Assembly: GCA_017536545.1 (NCBI GenBank)
Contig: JAFXHF010000007.1
Span: 62,001 to 126,000, forward strand
Reading direction: 5' to 3'
Origin: a bacterium
Lineage (GTDB): Bacteria; Cyanobacteriota; Vampirovibrionia; Gastranaerophilales; Gastranaerophilaceae
DNA: 64,000 nt
Made by a program: the position numbers and the translations under genes. Positions 17,483 through 27,280 of the stretch are shown in pieces; the first letter of the stretch is position 1; every line of letters starts with the position of its first letter. The notes below the pieces were generated by a model, which saw only the letters and a list, made by a program, of their open reading frames with translations, did no database searches and was not told the DNA's origin.

Positions 17483-18037
17483 CTAGTCTAATATTGTTAT
17501 TGCTGATCTAGTCATAGCAGGGATAGAATTCATAAAACCATACCCTCTGTTTGTTGCAAAACCTTGGCTAAACCCAGGGCTAAAAGAACTACCTATTCCA
17601 TTGTTGAAGAACCCACTACCAAACGGCATATCCATAACTGAAGGTGTAAAACCAGTTGGTTGACCTACAATTTGCCTTTTAATCCGTTGAACAGGATGTT
17701 TATAATTGTATCCTGCAACATAATTCCTATTATAATTCTCTCTGTAATTTGCTAAGATATGATTTATTCTTCTAGTATTATTCCAGTTTGGAAAACTTCT
17801 ATTAAACAAATATTTCTCAATTCTATTCAATCTAGACTGCAAATTATTATTCTGATATGTTTTTCTGAATAAATATCGTTCAATTCTATCTAAATCATAG
17901 TCATACATATCTGTTGAATTATTTATGTATCGTGGATTTTTTACATTCTCATTTTTTACAATGGTAACCGCTTCTACATAAGACGCACACATAACGATAC
18001 TTAATAAAACAAATCCTAAAATTAACAAATTTTTCAT
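17483..18037 (-). CDS. Secreted repeat protein with two RIExYLF motifs
   Basis: The ATG at 18037, preceded by GGTGAGG, gives 184 residues with a clear signal peptide (KNLLILGFVLLSIVMCASYVEA). A start at 18112 would add 25 unlikely residues before it. The mature part holds two copies of a short motif, DLDRIERYLFRKTY and RLNRIEKYLFNRSF, about 20 residues apart. An Asn/Tyr/Arg-rich stretch and a Gly/Phe/Ser-rich tail (FGSGFFNNGIGSS) follow. I have no confident function; an envelope location is inferred from the signal peptide. Confidence 0.7.
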   Translation of the reverse strand: MKNLLILGFVLLSIVMCASYVEAVTIVKNENVKNPRYINNSTDMYDYDLDRIERYLFRKTYQNNNLQSRLNRIEKYLFNRSFPNWNNTRRINHILANYRENYNRNYVAGYNYKHPVQRIKRQIVGQPTGFTPSVMDMPFGSGFFNNGIGSSFSPGFSQGFATNRGYGFMNSIPAMTRSAITILD

Positions 18038-18151
18038 ATATACCTCACCTCTTTCTAAAATAATAAAAATGAATATCAAAATTATCATTCTACTGTTGTC
18101 TAATCTTAACAATTAGCCAAGTTTTAGATAAAGTGCTAAGATAATTTTGCT

Positions 18152-20224
18152 ATGTTTAATATCAAAATCAATTTAAAGAAGAAAAAGCAGGTTATTGCTT
18201 ACTTGCATACACACTGGGATAGAGAGTGGTATAGAGAATACGAAATATTTAGATTACGTTTGCTAAGGGTATTTGACCATGTCCTTGACATGCTTGAAGA
18301 AAATAGAATCCCTTCATTTTACTTTGATGGACAAGTTGTAGCATTGCAAGATTATTTAGAAATGCGACCTGAACGTGAAGAGCAAGTACGTCGTTTTATT
18401 GAATTAAAAAAATTATTCATTGGGCCATTCTACTGTCTAGTTGATGAATATTTAACTGATGGCATTTGTTTCAGAAAGAACATTGAAATTGGTATGAAAA
18501 TCGCACAAAGTTACGGTTGTACTGACTTTATTGGTTACTTTGCTGATACATTTGGACATAGCAAGAACATCCCAACAATATTGAAAGAATACAACATAGA
18601 TAAAGCAATTGTTTGGCGTGGTTGCGGAGATTTGCCAGCAGATTTTGTTTACGACGGAGTAAATACAGTAAATCTTGTTCGTGGATACTTTATGGATATA
18701 TTCTCATGCGATAAAACAATTGAAGAAAAAGCAGAATTTTTGAAATCTAACCTTGATAAGATTGCAGAAAAATCAGGTAAAACCTTACTTTTACCAATCG
18801 GTGCCGATCACTTAGGTATCCCTGATGATATTTCATCTCAAATCGATAAAATTAATGATTTACTTGATGAGTATGAAATCAAACTAGGTTCGCCATTTGA
18901 CTATTTTAACAAAGTTAAATTCAAAGATAGATTTGAAGGTGAGCTGAGAGATAACTCTAAAACATTCATTCTTCAAGGTTCTTATTCTGCAAGAACAAAA
19001 CTAAAACAGCTTAATACTGAATGTTCATACCGATTAGACTTAGCTGACAAGCTACAATACAACTTTGATAGCAAGTATAATAACTCAATTGAATATGCGT
19101 ACAAATTATTACTACAAAATCAAGCTCACGATAGTATTTGTGGCTGTTCAACGGACTCGGTTCATGAAGAAAATATTACTCGTTATAAAAAGATACTCCA
19201 AATTGCAAATGGCATTATTGATGAGATTTCAGCTACACAACCTAAAAATTTATCAATAACATTCAAATATCTAGACAAGTATAAACTATTAGAGATTGAA
19301 AATACTGAAATTGATAAAAACTCGCAAGTTGTTGCACAACGTAGAGGATTTGCTAGAAATCTTTTATGCGATGTAAATAAAATTCCTATAACTGAAGATT
19401 ACACAACGGTTTACACATTATTAAAAGAGTTTAATGCTGACGGTTCACCATCAGATTTAGTAGTAGATAACACAAATATCTTTAACTCAAATGTTAGAAT
19501 TTTACTTGAAAATGGCAAACTTAACTTTTACAACAAGGCCGAATGCTATGAGAATTTTATTGAATTTGTAAGATGTAAAGATATCGGTGATACTTACAAT
19601 TTCGGCCCAGATATTAATGATGAATATGAAATCGCAGAAATTTTGTCAGCAAGAGTAATTTTAAATGGCCCATTAAGATCAACACTTAGAGTAAAAACAT
19701 CATTTTTCAGCGTTGATGTAACTCTAGAAAAAAGAGCAAAATTGCTAAAATTCAAGATAAAATGGCTTAACCTATCGTCAAACAAATTGTGGCAAGTTAA
19801 ATTTAATTTACCTGACAAAATAAATGAAGTATTCTCCGAAGATATGAATTTGCTTATAAGTCGTAAATTCAATCCTGACTACGATATTCGAAATAACCTA
19901 CCAACCGAAAAAGGAAAAGAGGCTAGAACTAATACTGCACCTTTCCAAAGATTTGTTTGGGCAAATGGCTTAGGTGTTATCACCAAAGGTTTGACTGAAT
20001 ATGAGGTGGCTGGCAACTCATTAATGATTACTTTATTGCGTAGCACAGGAATAATATCAAATCCAAAAAATCCAGCTCGTACAACTCCTGCTGGACCTCC
20101 TATCGAAGTTATCGGTGCTCAGCAATTTGGAGAAAACGAAGTTGAATTTGCTATAGGATTTTTCCCAATAAAAGAATGGGCATATTACGTAGAAGACATA
20201 TATCCACAAACAATTTTATTTTAA
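18152..20224 (+). CDS. Glycoside hydrolase family 38 alpha-mannosidase-like protein
   Basis: GH38 enzymes remove alpha-linked mannose from glycans using an active-site zinc. The 690-residue protein has no signal peptide, so it probably acts in the cytosol on imported oligosaccharides. HTHWDREWY at 19-27 supplies the zinc ligands His21 and Asp23. ADTFGHSKNIP holds the nucleophile-position Asp near 132, and NQAHDSICGCSTDSVHEE near 325-342 holds a further zinc His. A beta-sandwich C-terminal region follows. No Shine-Dalgarno is obvious. It is divergent from the secreted repeat protein and convergent with dnaX across a terminator. Confidence 0.85.
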   Translation: MFNIKINLKKKKQVIAYLHTHWDREWYREYEIFRLRLLRVFDHVLDMLEENRIPSFYFDGQVVALQDYLEMRPEREEQVRRFIELKKLFIGPFYCLVDEYLTDGICFRKNIEIGMKIAQSYGCTDFIGYFADTFGHSKNIPTILKEYNIDKAIVWRGCGDLPADFVYDGVNTVNLVRGYFMDIFSCDKTIEEKAEFLKSNLDKIAEKSGKTLLLPIGADHLGIPDDISSQIDKINDLLDEYEIKLGSPFDYFNKVKFKDRFEGELRDNSKTFILQGSYSARTKLKQLNTECSYRLDLADKLQYNFDSKYNNSIEYAYKLLLQNQAHDSICGCSTDSVHEENITRYKKILQIANGIIDEISATQPKNLSITFKYLDKYKLLEIENTEIDKNSQVVAQRRGFARNLLCDVNKIPITEDYTTVYTLLKEFNADGSPSDLVVDNTNIFNSNVRILLENGKLNFYNKAECYENFIEFVRCKDIGDTYNFGPDINDEYEIAEILSARVILNGPLRSTLRVKTSFFSVDVTLEKRAKLLKFKIKWLNLSSNKLWQVKFNLPDKINEVFSEDMNLLISRKFNPDYDIRNNLPTEKGKEARTNTAPFQRFVWANGLGVITKGLTEYEVAGNSLMITLLRSTGIISNPKNPARTTPAGPPIEVIGAQQFGENEVEFAIGFFPIKEWAYYVEDIYPQTILF

Positions 20225-20228
20225 ATAG

Positions 20229-20256
20229 AAAAGACGCTTAGCATAGCGTCTTTTTT
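20229..20256. terminator. Bidirectional terminator between GH38 gene and dnaX
   Basis: AAAAGACGCT/AGCGTCTTTT with a 6-nt loop is flanked by A-rich and T-rich tails, so it can serve both converging transcripts. Confidence 0.85.
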
Positions 20257-20257
20257 A

Positions 20258-22138
20258 TTATTCTATAAATTTACCTTCAAATAAATCCATAACCATATTT
20301 ACATTATCAGAATGATAACCTGATGACGCGGATTTTTTAGTCGAAGCCAATGTAGAATCATCTGAAGAATTTTCTAACTCAGCATCTATATCTTCTTTAG
20401 CCTCAATAACCTGAACAATTTCTTCTTTTTTCATTTCAGGTTCAGGAGCTTTTACAGATTTTGAAACCTGAGCAGGGGCAGGCGTTTCATCATCAGAACT
20501 TCCAGCTTGCTCTTTTCTAATAGCCTCATCATTAGATTCAGGTGCTCTAACAATAATTTTTTTTGCTCCATTTGGATACATTTTATTAACAGCTTCAACA
20601 ATAGATGAGTGTTTTGAACCCTCAGGACTGAACTGTTTTAACCAGCTAGGATTTTTAATAGATAAAACCACTTCATCTTCAGAAATAATAACAGGTACAG
20701 CCTGCTGTTTTAAAATTGCACGAGATGGGAAACTTGAAATATTTTCCAACAATTTTGCCCACGAAGTTTTTAAAGCATTAGATGCTGCAGGCTTTGACAT
20801 TGGAACAGAATCAGTTAAAACCTCTTCTTCCGTAACTTGTTTTTTTGCAAGTTCTACTGGTTTCTCCTCAACCTTAGACGCTACTGGTTTAACCTCTGGT
20901 TTTATAGGTTTCATTACTTCAGTTTTCTTAACAGGAGAAGGCGGTGTATTGTAAGGTGAAGTCTGTACTAATCTTGGAGCTTCGCCTGTTTCTAACATTG
21001 AAATACGTCTTTGCAAATCTTCTAATTTTGTATTCTGTACAAGATTTGCCATATCTAAAATTGCAACATCAAGCCACAATTTAGGATTAGACGTTAATTT
21101 TAATTCTTTGGCATATGATGCACATTTATCTATTAAAGAAACCAGCTGATGAGCTTCTAAAGGCTCTAATTTAGCATTTAAAGTTTTTGTTTGTTCATCA
21201 TTAAGTTGGACAACAGCATTACTTACATTTCCAACAGATTTTAAGATTAGTGCATTTCTTAAATATTCTAATAAGTTAGACAAAATTTGAGAAGGTTCAT
21301 TACCCTGATTATAAATACTATTTAAAACCTCAAGAGCTTGATTTTGATTTGACTCAGCAATTGCACTAAACAATGAAGTTAAAGAGTCAAAAGACAAACG
21401 ACCCAATAAACTATTAATGTCATCAACAGAAATTGCTTCATCTGTAGAATTCAACACACTTAGTTGATCTAATAGTGCAATACTATCTCTCATACCACCT
21501 GCTGAATTTTGAGCAATATAAGACAATGCTTCATCTGTAATATTAATATTTTCATTGTCTGCAATATATCTCAAGTGTTTTGAAATATCATCAGTTGTGA
21601 TACGTTTAAAATCAAATCTTTGACAACGACTTTTAATAGTATCTAAAACTTTATGAACTTCAGTTGTTGCAAGAATAAATATTACATTTTTTGGGGGTTC
21701 TTCTAAAGTTTTTAACAAGGCATTAAATGCTTGGTTTGTAAGCATGTGAACCTCGTCAATAATATATATTTTATAACGGCTCTGAACTGGTGCTAAAGCT
21801 ACTTTTTGAATAATTTCATCAGCATCGTTAACAGAACGATTACTAGCTGCGTCGATTTCAATAACATCAATTGGAATAGAATTAGTGATATTTCTGCAAT
21901 TTTCACATTCACTACAAGGAGAAATAGTAGGTCCATTTTCGCAGTTTAAGGATTTTGCAAAAATTCTAGCGGTAGATGTTTTACCAGTTCCTCTTGGACC
22001 TGTAAACAAATATGCATGCGAAATCCTATCCATTTGAATGGCATTAGCTAAAGCTTTTTTAATATGTTCTTGACCAACTATCTGTTCAATCGCTTGTGGT
22101 CTATATTTGCGATATAAAGGTATATAATTCTTTTCCAT
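20258..22138 (-). CDS. dnaX: DNA polymerase III gamma/tau subunit
   Basis: DnaX is the clamp-loader ATPase of the replisome. Starting at the ATG at 22138 gives 626 residues beginning EKNYIPLYRKYRPQ, the normal family N terminus; upstream codons in the frame are not DnaX-like. Walker A GPRGTGKT is at 47-54, the zinc cysteines at 66, 75, 78 and 81, and the DEVH Walker B and SRC sensor regions follow. A long Pro/Glu/Lys-rich tau-like tail begins at about 400 and the gene ends in an acidic segment. I saw no frameshift signal for a separate gamma form. The start lacks a Shine-Dalgarno; TATAAT lies 9 nt upstream. Confidence 0.95.
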   Translation of the reverse strand: MEKNYIPLYRKYRPQAIEQIVGQEHIKKALANAIQMDRISHAYLFTGPRGTGKTSTARIFAKSLNCENGPTISPCSECENCRNITNSIPIDVIEIDAASNRSVNDADEIIQKVALAPVQSRYKIYIIDEVHMLTNQAFNALLKTLEEPPKNVIFILATTEVHKVLDTIKSRCQRFDFKRITTDDISKHLRYIADNENINITDEALSYIAQNSAGGMRDSIALLDQLSVLNSTDEAISVDDINSLLGRLSFDSLTSLFSAIAESNQNQALEVLNSIYNQGNEPSQILSNLLEYLRNALILKSVGNVSNAVVQLNDEQTKTLNAKLEPLEAHQLVSLIDKCASYAKELKLTSNPKLWLDVAILDMANLVQNTKLEDLQRRISMLETGEAPRLVQTSPYNTPPSPVKKTEVMKPIKPEVKPVASKVEEKPVELAKKQVTEEEVLTDSVPMSKPAASNALKTSWAKLLENISSFPSRAILKQQAVPVIISEDEVVLSIKNPSWLKQFSPEGSKHSSIVEAVNKMYPNGAKKIIVRAPESNDEAIRKEQAGSSDDETPAPAQVSKSVKAPEPEMKKEEIVQVIEAKEDIDAELENSSDDSTLASTKKSASSGYHSDNVNMVMDLFEGKFIE

Positions 22139-22181
22139 GATAAAATAATTATAGCAGATATTATAAAGTTTGGGGTAATTT

Positions 22182-23078
22182 ATGAACTTAATTAAACCTA
22201 AAAAATTAAACCTAGGCGACAAAATTAGAATTATTGCACTATCTGGCCCTGTGGACATGGATAAAATCAATCAAGCTAAAATATATTTTGAAAACAAAGG
22301 TTACAAAGTAGAATTAGGTTCACATATCACAGATGAGTACAACTATCTAGCGGGAAGCGATGAAAACAGATTAGCTGACTTGCATGAAGCGTTTTCAGAT
22401 AAGGATACCAAAGCAATAATCTGTGCTAGAGGCGGGTATGGAGCACTAAAACTTGTTGATAAAATTGACTATAAATTACTCGAAGAAAATCCTAAAATAT
22501 TCTGCGGATATTCAGATATATCAGTACTAAACACAATGATTTTAAAACATTCAAACCTAATTACATATTCAGGCCCAATGGCTCAAAGTGACTTTGGGAA
22601 TGAGATAGATGAATTTACAGAATCAGAATTCTTTAAAACATTGACAAGCGTTTGCACAATTTTAAAACCAAACAATCCTAAAATTTATAACGATGGAAAC
22701 GCTGAAGGGATAATATTTGGTGGTAACCTTGCTAGTATTGTAAGTTTATGTGGTAGAGATTTCACTCCTAACACAGATTTTATATTCTTTACGGAAGACT
22801 TGAATGAGCCTGTTTACAAAATTGATAGGTATTTCACTCAACTACTGGCTCAAGAAGGTTTTAAAACAAGGTTAAAAGCAATTATCTTAGGGGATTTCTT
22901 AGACATTGACAATAACAAATACTTTGATTCTTTCTTTGAAAACCTTGCAATCGAGTTGAACATACCAATAATTTCAGGGTATCCGATTTCTCATAGTAAA
23001 CTCAAAGCAACAATACCTTGCGGAGCTTTTTGCAAATTACAAAATACTGAACTTGAACTTACTGAATATTTAGCCTAA
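22182..23078 (+). CDS. LD-carboxypeptidase (S66 family, LdcA/MccF-like)
   Basis: S66 peptidases cleave the L,D-bond of murein tetrapeptides during peptidoglycan recycling; MccF relatives cleave microcin C. In 298 residues the triad can be placed: Ser111 in GYSDIS, Glu205 in FTEDLNEPVYKIDR, His271 in GYPISHSK. ARGGYGALKLVDKID at 82-96 is another family block. There is no signal peptide, consistent with cytosolic recycling. GGGG lies 8-11 nt before the ATG. The 3' end overlaps the stress-protein gene by 20 nt. Confidence 0.88.
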   Translation: MNLIKPKKLNLGDKIRIIALSGPVDMDKINQAKIYFENKGYKVELGSHITDEYNYLAGSDENRLADLHEAFSDKDTKAIICARGGYGALKLVDKIDYKLLEENPKIFCGYSDISVLNTMILKHSNLITYSGPMAQSDFGNEIDEFTESEFFKTLTSVCTILKPNNPKIYNDGNAEGIIFGGNLASIVSLCGRDFTPNTDFIFFTEDLNEPVYKIDRYFTQLLAQEGFKTRLKAIILGDFLDIDNNKYFDSFFENLAIELNIPIISGYPISHSKLKATIPCGAFCKLQNTELELTEYLA

Positions 23079-23925
23079 CTATCAATACATCTGATTTTGC
23101 AATTTCTAAAATACGTTTACTAACAGAGCTTAGTAAAAATTTATGCATTTTCTTATGGTTATGAATGCCACAAACTACTAAATCTATATCTTCTTTCGCT
23201 AAATATTTGAGTATTTCTGCAGAAGTATTTCCACGTAAAATCACCTTTGAAGTCGCTTGCAAACCATACTCGTCTAAGATCTTCTCAAATTCGCTTAGCA
23301 AAATCATTGCATTTGTTTCTTGCTTTTTCTCAATATCTAGTATCCAACTAGAATCAATATTCCCCTCTAAAAATAAATATTCGGGGATTTCAAAGACAGT
23401 AACTAAATGAATTTCTTTATCTTTCAAATTAAAATCTTCTAAGCAACGGCGAACAACAAGAGGACTATTAATTGAAGAATCAACAGCAAAAACCACTTTC
23501 TGCCTGTAGTTCTTTTCTTTAGATATGTATGTAGAAACATTAGTAACTGATGAAACTTCTTGAGACACGGAACCAAGCCATTTGTTGATTCCTTTTTTAC
23601 CGTGTGAACCCAATACAATATAATCATATTCTTGGTTTTCTAAAACTTCTAGAATACAATCCACAGCTGTCCCACACATTTTAATTTTTTCGCCAACATT
23701 CAAACCTAATTCTGATAAATATTTTTCAGAATATTCAAGTATTGAATCTGCAGAATTAGTACAATATGATGTAAAATTTGCACTTTCGACAGCAACGTTA
23801 TCTGGCATAAAACTCCAATCAACAGCACACAAAATATCAACAGTAAACTCATTCATCCAATTATAAAAATTCTGAATAGCGTGATAACTAATTTTTGAAC
23901 CATCAGTACAAAATAAAACTCTCAT
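23059..23925 (-). CDS. Universal stress protein, two tandem UspA domains
   Basis: The 288-residue cytosolic protein contains two UspA folds. The first (1-140) has an intact ATP-binding signature, GSHGKKGINKWLGSVS (G-x2-G-x9-GS). The second (145-288) has GIHNHKKMHKFLLSSVS, where the glycines are replaced, so only the first domain is likely to bind ATP. AAGGAGG lies 5 nt before the ATG. It is divergent from the sigma factor operon. Confidence 0.88.
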   Translation of the reverse strand: MRVLFCTDGSKISYHAIQNFYNWMNEFTVDILCAVDWSFMPDNVAVESANFTSYCTNSADSILEYSEKYLSELGLNVGEKIKMCGTAVDCILEVLENQEYDYIVLGSHGKKGINKWLGSVSQEVSSVTNVSTYISKEKNYRQKVVFAVDSSINSPLVVRRCLEDFNLKDKEIHLVTVFEIPEYLFLEGNIDSSWILDIEKKQETNAMILLSEFEKILDEYGLQATSKVILRGNTSAEILKYLAKEDIDLVVCGIHNHKKMHKFLLSSVSKRILEIAKSDVLIVRLNIQ

Positions 23926-24052
23926 ATTTCCTCCTTTTTGTAGAGCATAAGTTATGTTAAGAAAAAGTACATTAGCTGGTCATATAGGATTTTTTCTGAT
24001 ATGATATTTACATAGAGATTATAATTTCATTTTATTAGGATTAGTTATAGTA

Positions 24053-24673
24053 ATGTCAGCTGAAGAAAACGTAAAACTTAAACAATATAGGGAATTAATC
24101 GAAATTATAGCTAAAGTAGAGTATCAAAAATTTTCTCGTTCTCATTTAATTGAGTTACCAGAACTTATTAACATTGGGACTCACGCACTTTATATTTTGT
24201 TTAAAAATCACGACCCTGAAACATACAATAGTACTTATTTATCAACTGCAATCAAATGGGCTATTCGCAACGAAGTTCGCAGAAGATATAAATGGTACAC
24301 TTTAAAAAATAAACAATCTACAGTTGAAGATGAAGATTACGAAACTAATGATGTCGAATTAAGAGCTGAAGTGTATAAAAACATATTGTCTATCGACGAA
24401 TTACAAGACGCTGAGGTTCCAACACAAATTAAAGCAAATGATAGAACTCCAGAAGAGAGTATAGAATTCACTGAATTAAAAGAGGGAATTCTTGAATCAA
24501 TGAAAAAGCTGCCTCCAAGAGAGAGAGAACTGATTGAATATAAATTCTTCAAAGAGAAAAAACTGAGAGAGATTGCAGAAGAATTTAACATTTCTCAGTC
24601 GAGAATATCCAGAATTATTCAAACAGGATTAGATAGAATTAAAAAAGACTTGGCAAAACAGGGGATTATATAG
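24053..24673 (+). CDS. RNA polymerase sigma-70 family factor, FliA/SigB-like size
   Basis: The 206-residue protein has region 2 (about 14-85: ELINIGTHALYILF, then STAIKWAIRNEVRRRYKW for core binding and -10 recognition). Region 4 (about 145-205) has PPRERELIEYKFF and a helix-turn-helix LREIAEEFNISQSRISRI. There is no region 1 or long region 3, so it is an alternative factor rather than the housekeeping one. No anti-sigma gene is adjacent. gcvPB starts 3 nt after its stop, placing the factor at the head of a five-gene operon. Its regulon is unknown. Confidence 0.88.
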   Translation: MSAEENVKLKQYRELIEIIAKVEYQKFSRSHLIELPELINIGTHALYILFKNHDPETYNSTYLSTAIKWAIRNEVRRRYKWYTLKNKQSTVEDEDYETNDVELRAEVYKNILSIDELQDAEVPTQIKANDRTPEESIEFTELKEGILESMKKLPPRERELIEYKFFKEKKLREIAEEFNISQSRISRIIQTGLDRIKKDLAKQGII

Positions 24674-24676
24674 ACA

Positions 24677-26101
24677 ATGAAAACAATATTTGAAAAAAGT
24701 AGCGGTACAGATGGTATAAATCTAACAGATGAACAAATTAACCTCAACTTCTTACCGCAGGATATATTACGTGCTGATAAAGTAGGCTTACCTCAACTTA
24801 GTGAACTTGAAGTTATGAGACACTATAAAGAACTTTCTGACCTTAACTTCTGTATTGAAAAAGGCTTTTATCCCCTTGGTTCATGCACAATGAAATATAA
24901 TCCAAAAGTTAATGAAATGCTTGCAGCTTTAGATGGGTTTAACATTCATCCTTGTTGTGATGATGATATGGCACAAGGCTCACTAAAACTTATGTATAAT
25001 CTTCAAGAAGCATTAAAAGAAATTACTGGAATGGATGCTTTAACATTACAACCTTCAGCTGGTGCTCACGGTGAAATGACAGGCATGATGATTATTAAAA
25101 AATATTTTGATTCTATCGGTGAAACAAATAGAATAAAAGTAATTATCCCTGATTCTGCTCACGGTACAAACCCTGCAAGTGCAAAAATGGCAGGATTTGA
25201 ATGCGTAGAGATTAAATCAAACGATAAAGGTCAAGTTGATATTGAAGCTCTTAAAGCAGTACTTGATAAAGATGTTGCAGCAATTATGATGACTAACCCT
25301 AATACTTTGGGAATTTTTGAAGAAAAAGTTGAAGAAATTTCAAAATTAATGCATGATAACGGCTCACTACTTTATTATGATGGAGCTAATTTCAATGCAA
25401 TTATGGGTCATACAAACCCAAAACTTATGGGGTTTGACGTCGTTCACCTTAATTTGCACAAAACATTTTCAACTCCTCACGGTGGAGGCGGTCCTGGAGC
25501 TGGCCCTGTTGGTGTTGTTGAGAAATTAAAAGACTACTTACCAACCCCAGTAATAGCTTTTGATGGAGAAAAGTATTATAGAAATTATAATTTAAAAAAC
25601 ACTATTGGTAGTGTTAAAGATTTCTACGGCAACTTCTCTGTCCTTGTAAAAGCTTATGCATATATTTTAATGTTGGGTAAAAATCTAAAAGATGCTTCAT
25701 CTAATGCAGTTCTGAATGCTAATTACCTAAAAGAAAAGCTAAAAGGGCATTACGATCTACCATACGATGAACCTTGTATGCACGAATTTGTGCTTTCTGG
25801 TGAAAAACAAAAACACGAAAATGGCGTATCAACACTAAACATTGCTAAAGCATTAATGGATGGAAATACACACCCTCCAACTGTCTACTTCCCATTGATT
25901 GTTCACGAAGCAATTATGATAGAACCGACAGAATCAGAGTCTAAAGAAAAATTAGATGAATTTGTTGAAACTATGCTTCAAATAGCTCAAGAAGCAAAAA
26001 CTAATCCTGAAAAAATACTATCTGCACCGCATACAACACCTGTTAAAAAGATAGATGAGGTTACTGCAGCTAGGAAACCAGATTTAAATTACATTGATTA
26101 G
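24677..26101 (+). CDS. gcvPB: Glycine dehydrogenase (decarboxylating) subunit 2
   Basis: This is the PLP-binding half of the split P-protein of the glycine cleavage system. The 474-residue length fits the bacterial subunit 2. Motifs include FYPLGSCTMKYNPK near 73-86, QPSAGAHGEMTG, and HLNLHKTFSTPHGGGGPG, with the PLP lysine near 262. P-protein activity needs GcvPA plus GcvT, GcvH and lipoamide dehydrogenase; none is encoded in this window. It sits 3 nt after the sigma factor gene and 11 nt before a CoA-dehydratase-activase-related gene. Confidence 0.93.
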   Translation: MKTIFEKSSGTDGINLTDEQINLNFLPQDILRADKVGLPQLSELEVMRHYKELSDLNFCIEKGFYPLGSCTMKYNPKVNEMLAALDGFNIHPCCDDDMAQGSLKLMYNLQEALKEITGMDALTLQPSAGAHGEMTGMMIIKKYFDSIGETNRIKVIIPDSAHGTNPASAKMAGFECVEIKSNDKGQVDIEALKAVLDKDVAAIMMTNPNTLGIFEEKVEEISKLMHDNGSLLYYDGANFNAIMGHTNPKLMGFDVVHLNLHKTFSTPHGGGGPGAGPVGVVEKLKDYLPTPVIAFDGEKYYRNYNLKNTIGSVKDFYGNFSVLVKAYAYILMLGKNLKDASSNAVLNANYLKEKLKGHYDLPYDEPCMHEFVLSGEKQKHENGVSTLNIAKALMDGNTHPPTVYFPLIVHEAIMIEPTESESKEKLDEFVETMLQIAQEAKTNPEKILSAPHTTPVKKIDEVTAARKPDLNYID

Positions 26102-26112
26102 GAAATATAAAA

Positions 26113-27270
26113 ATGTCAAATAACGAAACTAAAAAAAGAAAAATATCATTTCCACATATGGGGACAATTAGCCATGCTTGGGCTTCAGCCCTTAGAGTAA
26201 TTGGCTGTGAGCCACACGTAGAACCTTATACTAGCAAAAAAGCATTGTCTTTAGGTACTAAACACTCTCCTGAGGCTATTTGCTTACCTTACAAGCTAAT
26301 TTTAGGCAACTTTATTGAAGCAATTGAAGGTGGGACTGATTATGTTGCAATGATTACAGCTCCAGGATGTTGCAGACTAGGAGAATATGGTAAATGTATT
26401 GAAAATGCACTTAGAGATTTAGGATATGAAGCAAAGTACCTAGAATTGCAACTCTACGATGGAATTAAAGGGTTATATGAGTTCCTAAAAATCGCTAGTG
26501 GGAAAAATAATCCTATACTTTTCAGTAAAGCAATTATGATATTCATTCTGAAAGTATTTTTACTTGATAAATTAGAATCAAAATTATCTTTCTATAGAGC
26601 TAGAGAATGCAAATCTGGTTCAGCTGAAAAACAATACAATAAATGTTTAAAAATTATTGATGAATATGATACTATTTCAGGCATCAAAAAAGCTGAAAGA
26701 ATTATCACAGAAGAAATGGCAAAGGTTGAAATTGATCCTGATAGAGAAATTTTACACGTTGATATCACAGGTGAAATTTACGTTGTTAATGACGAATTTT
26801 CAAACCAAAATATCGAAAAAGAACTTGGTAAAATGGGAGTTGAAGTTAGACGTAGCTTAACAGTAAGTAGTTTCTTAAAAGATGCAGTAATACCAAAGCA
26901 ATTTAGAAAAGGGGAAACTCACTTACAACGTGCTAATAGACTTGCAAAACCATATTTAATGAGAGATATCGGAGGAGATGCTCTAGAGTGCGTTTCTGAT
27001 GTTGCTTACGCTAATGAAAGAGGCATCGACGGTATTATTCACGTGAGTCCGTTCACTTGTATGCCTGAAATTATGTCACAAAACATATTCCCAGCAATGA
27101 GAGAAAATTGTGAAATTCCAATTTTACCTTTAATTCTGGATGAACAAACTGGTAGAGCAGGTTATATCACAAGAATTGAAGCCTTTGTTGATTTAATGCG
27201 TAGAAGAAAAAGAAAACGTGCAATCGAAAATAAGCAAGAGACTGAAAACGTTGAAACTCAGGCAGTTTAG
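26113..27270 (+). CDS. Acyl-CoA dehydratase activase-related protein (2-hydroxyacyl-CoA dehydratase-like)
   Basis: The 385-residue protein resembles the COG3580/COG3581 group linked to CoA-substrate-specific dehydratase activases. It has an N-terminal FPHMGTISHAWASAL, a conserved Cys in EAICLPYKLILGNF (Cys57) and a Cys pair in TAPGCCRLGEYGKC (86-87). A late SPFTCMPEIMSQNIFP block near 318 follows. The cysteines could hold an Fe-S cluster. The C-terminal 25 residues are highly charged. No ATPase activase gene or dehydratase subunits accompany it here, so the reaction is unknown. Confidence 0.7.
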   Translation: MSNNETKKRKISFPHMGTISHAWASALRVIGCEPHVEPYTSKKALSLGTKHSPEAICLPYKLILGNFIEAIEGGTDYVAMITAPGCCRLGEYGKCIENALRDLGYEAKYLELQLYDGIKGLYEFLKIASGKNNPILFSKAIMIFILKVFLLDKLESKLSFYRARECKSGSAEKQYNKCLKIIDEYDTISGIKKAERIITEEMAKVEIDPDREILHVDITGEIYVVNDEFSNQNIEKELGKMGVEVRRSLTVSSFLKDAVIPKQFRKGETHLQRANRLAKPYLMRDIGGDALECVSDVAYANERGIDGIIHVSPFTCMPEIMSQNIFPAMRENCEIPILPLILDEQTGRAGYITRIEAFVDLMRRRKRKRAIENKQETENVETQAV

Positions 27271-27280
27271 GATTGTTTAA

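Noticed and set aside
20258..22138. Programmed frameshift in dnaX giving a gamma form
   Set aside because: I saw no A-AAA-AAG-type slippery run followed by a hairpin at the place where a short form would end.
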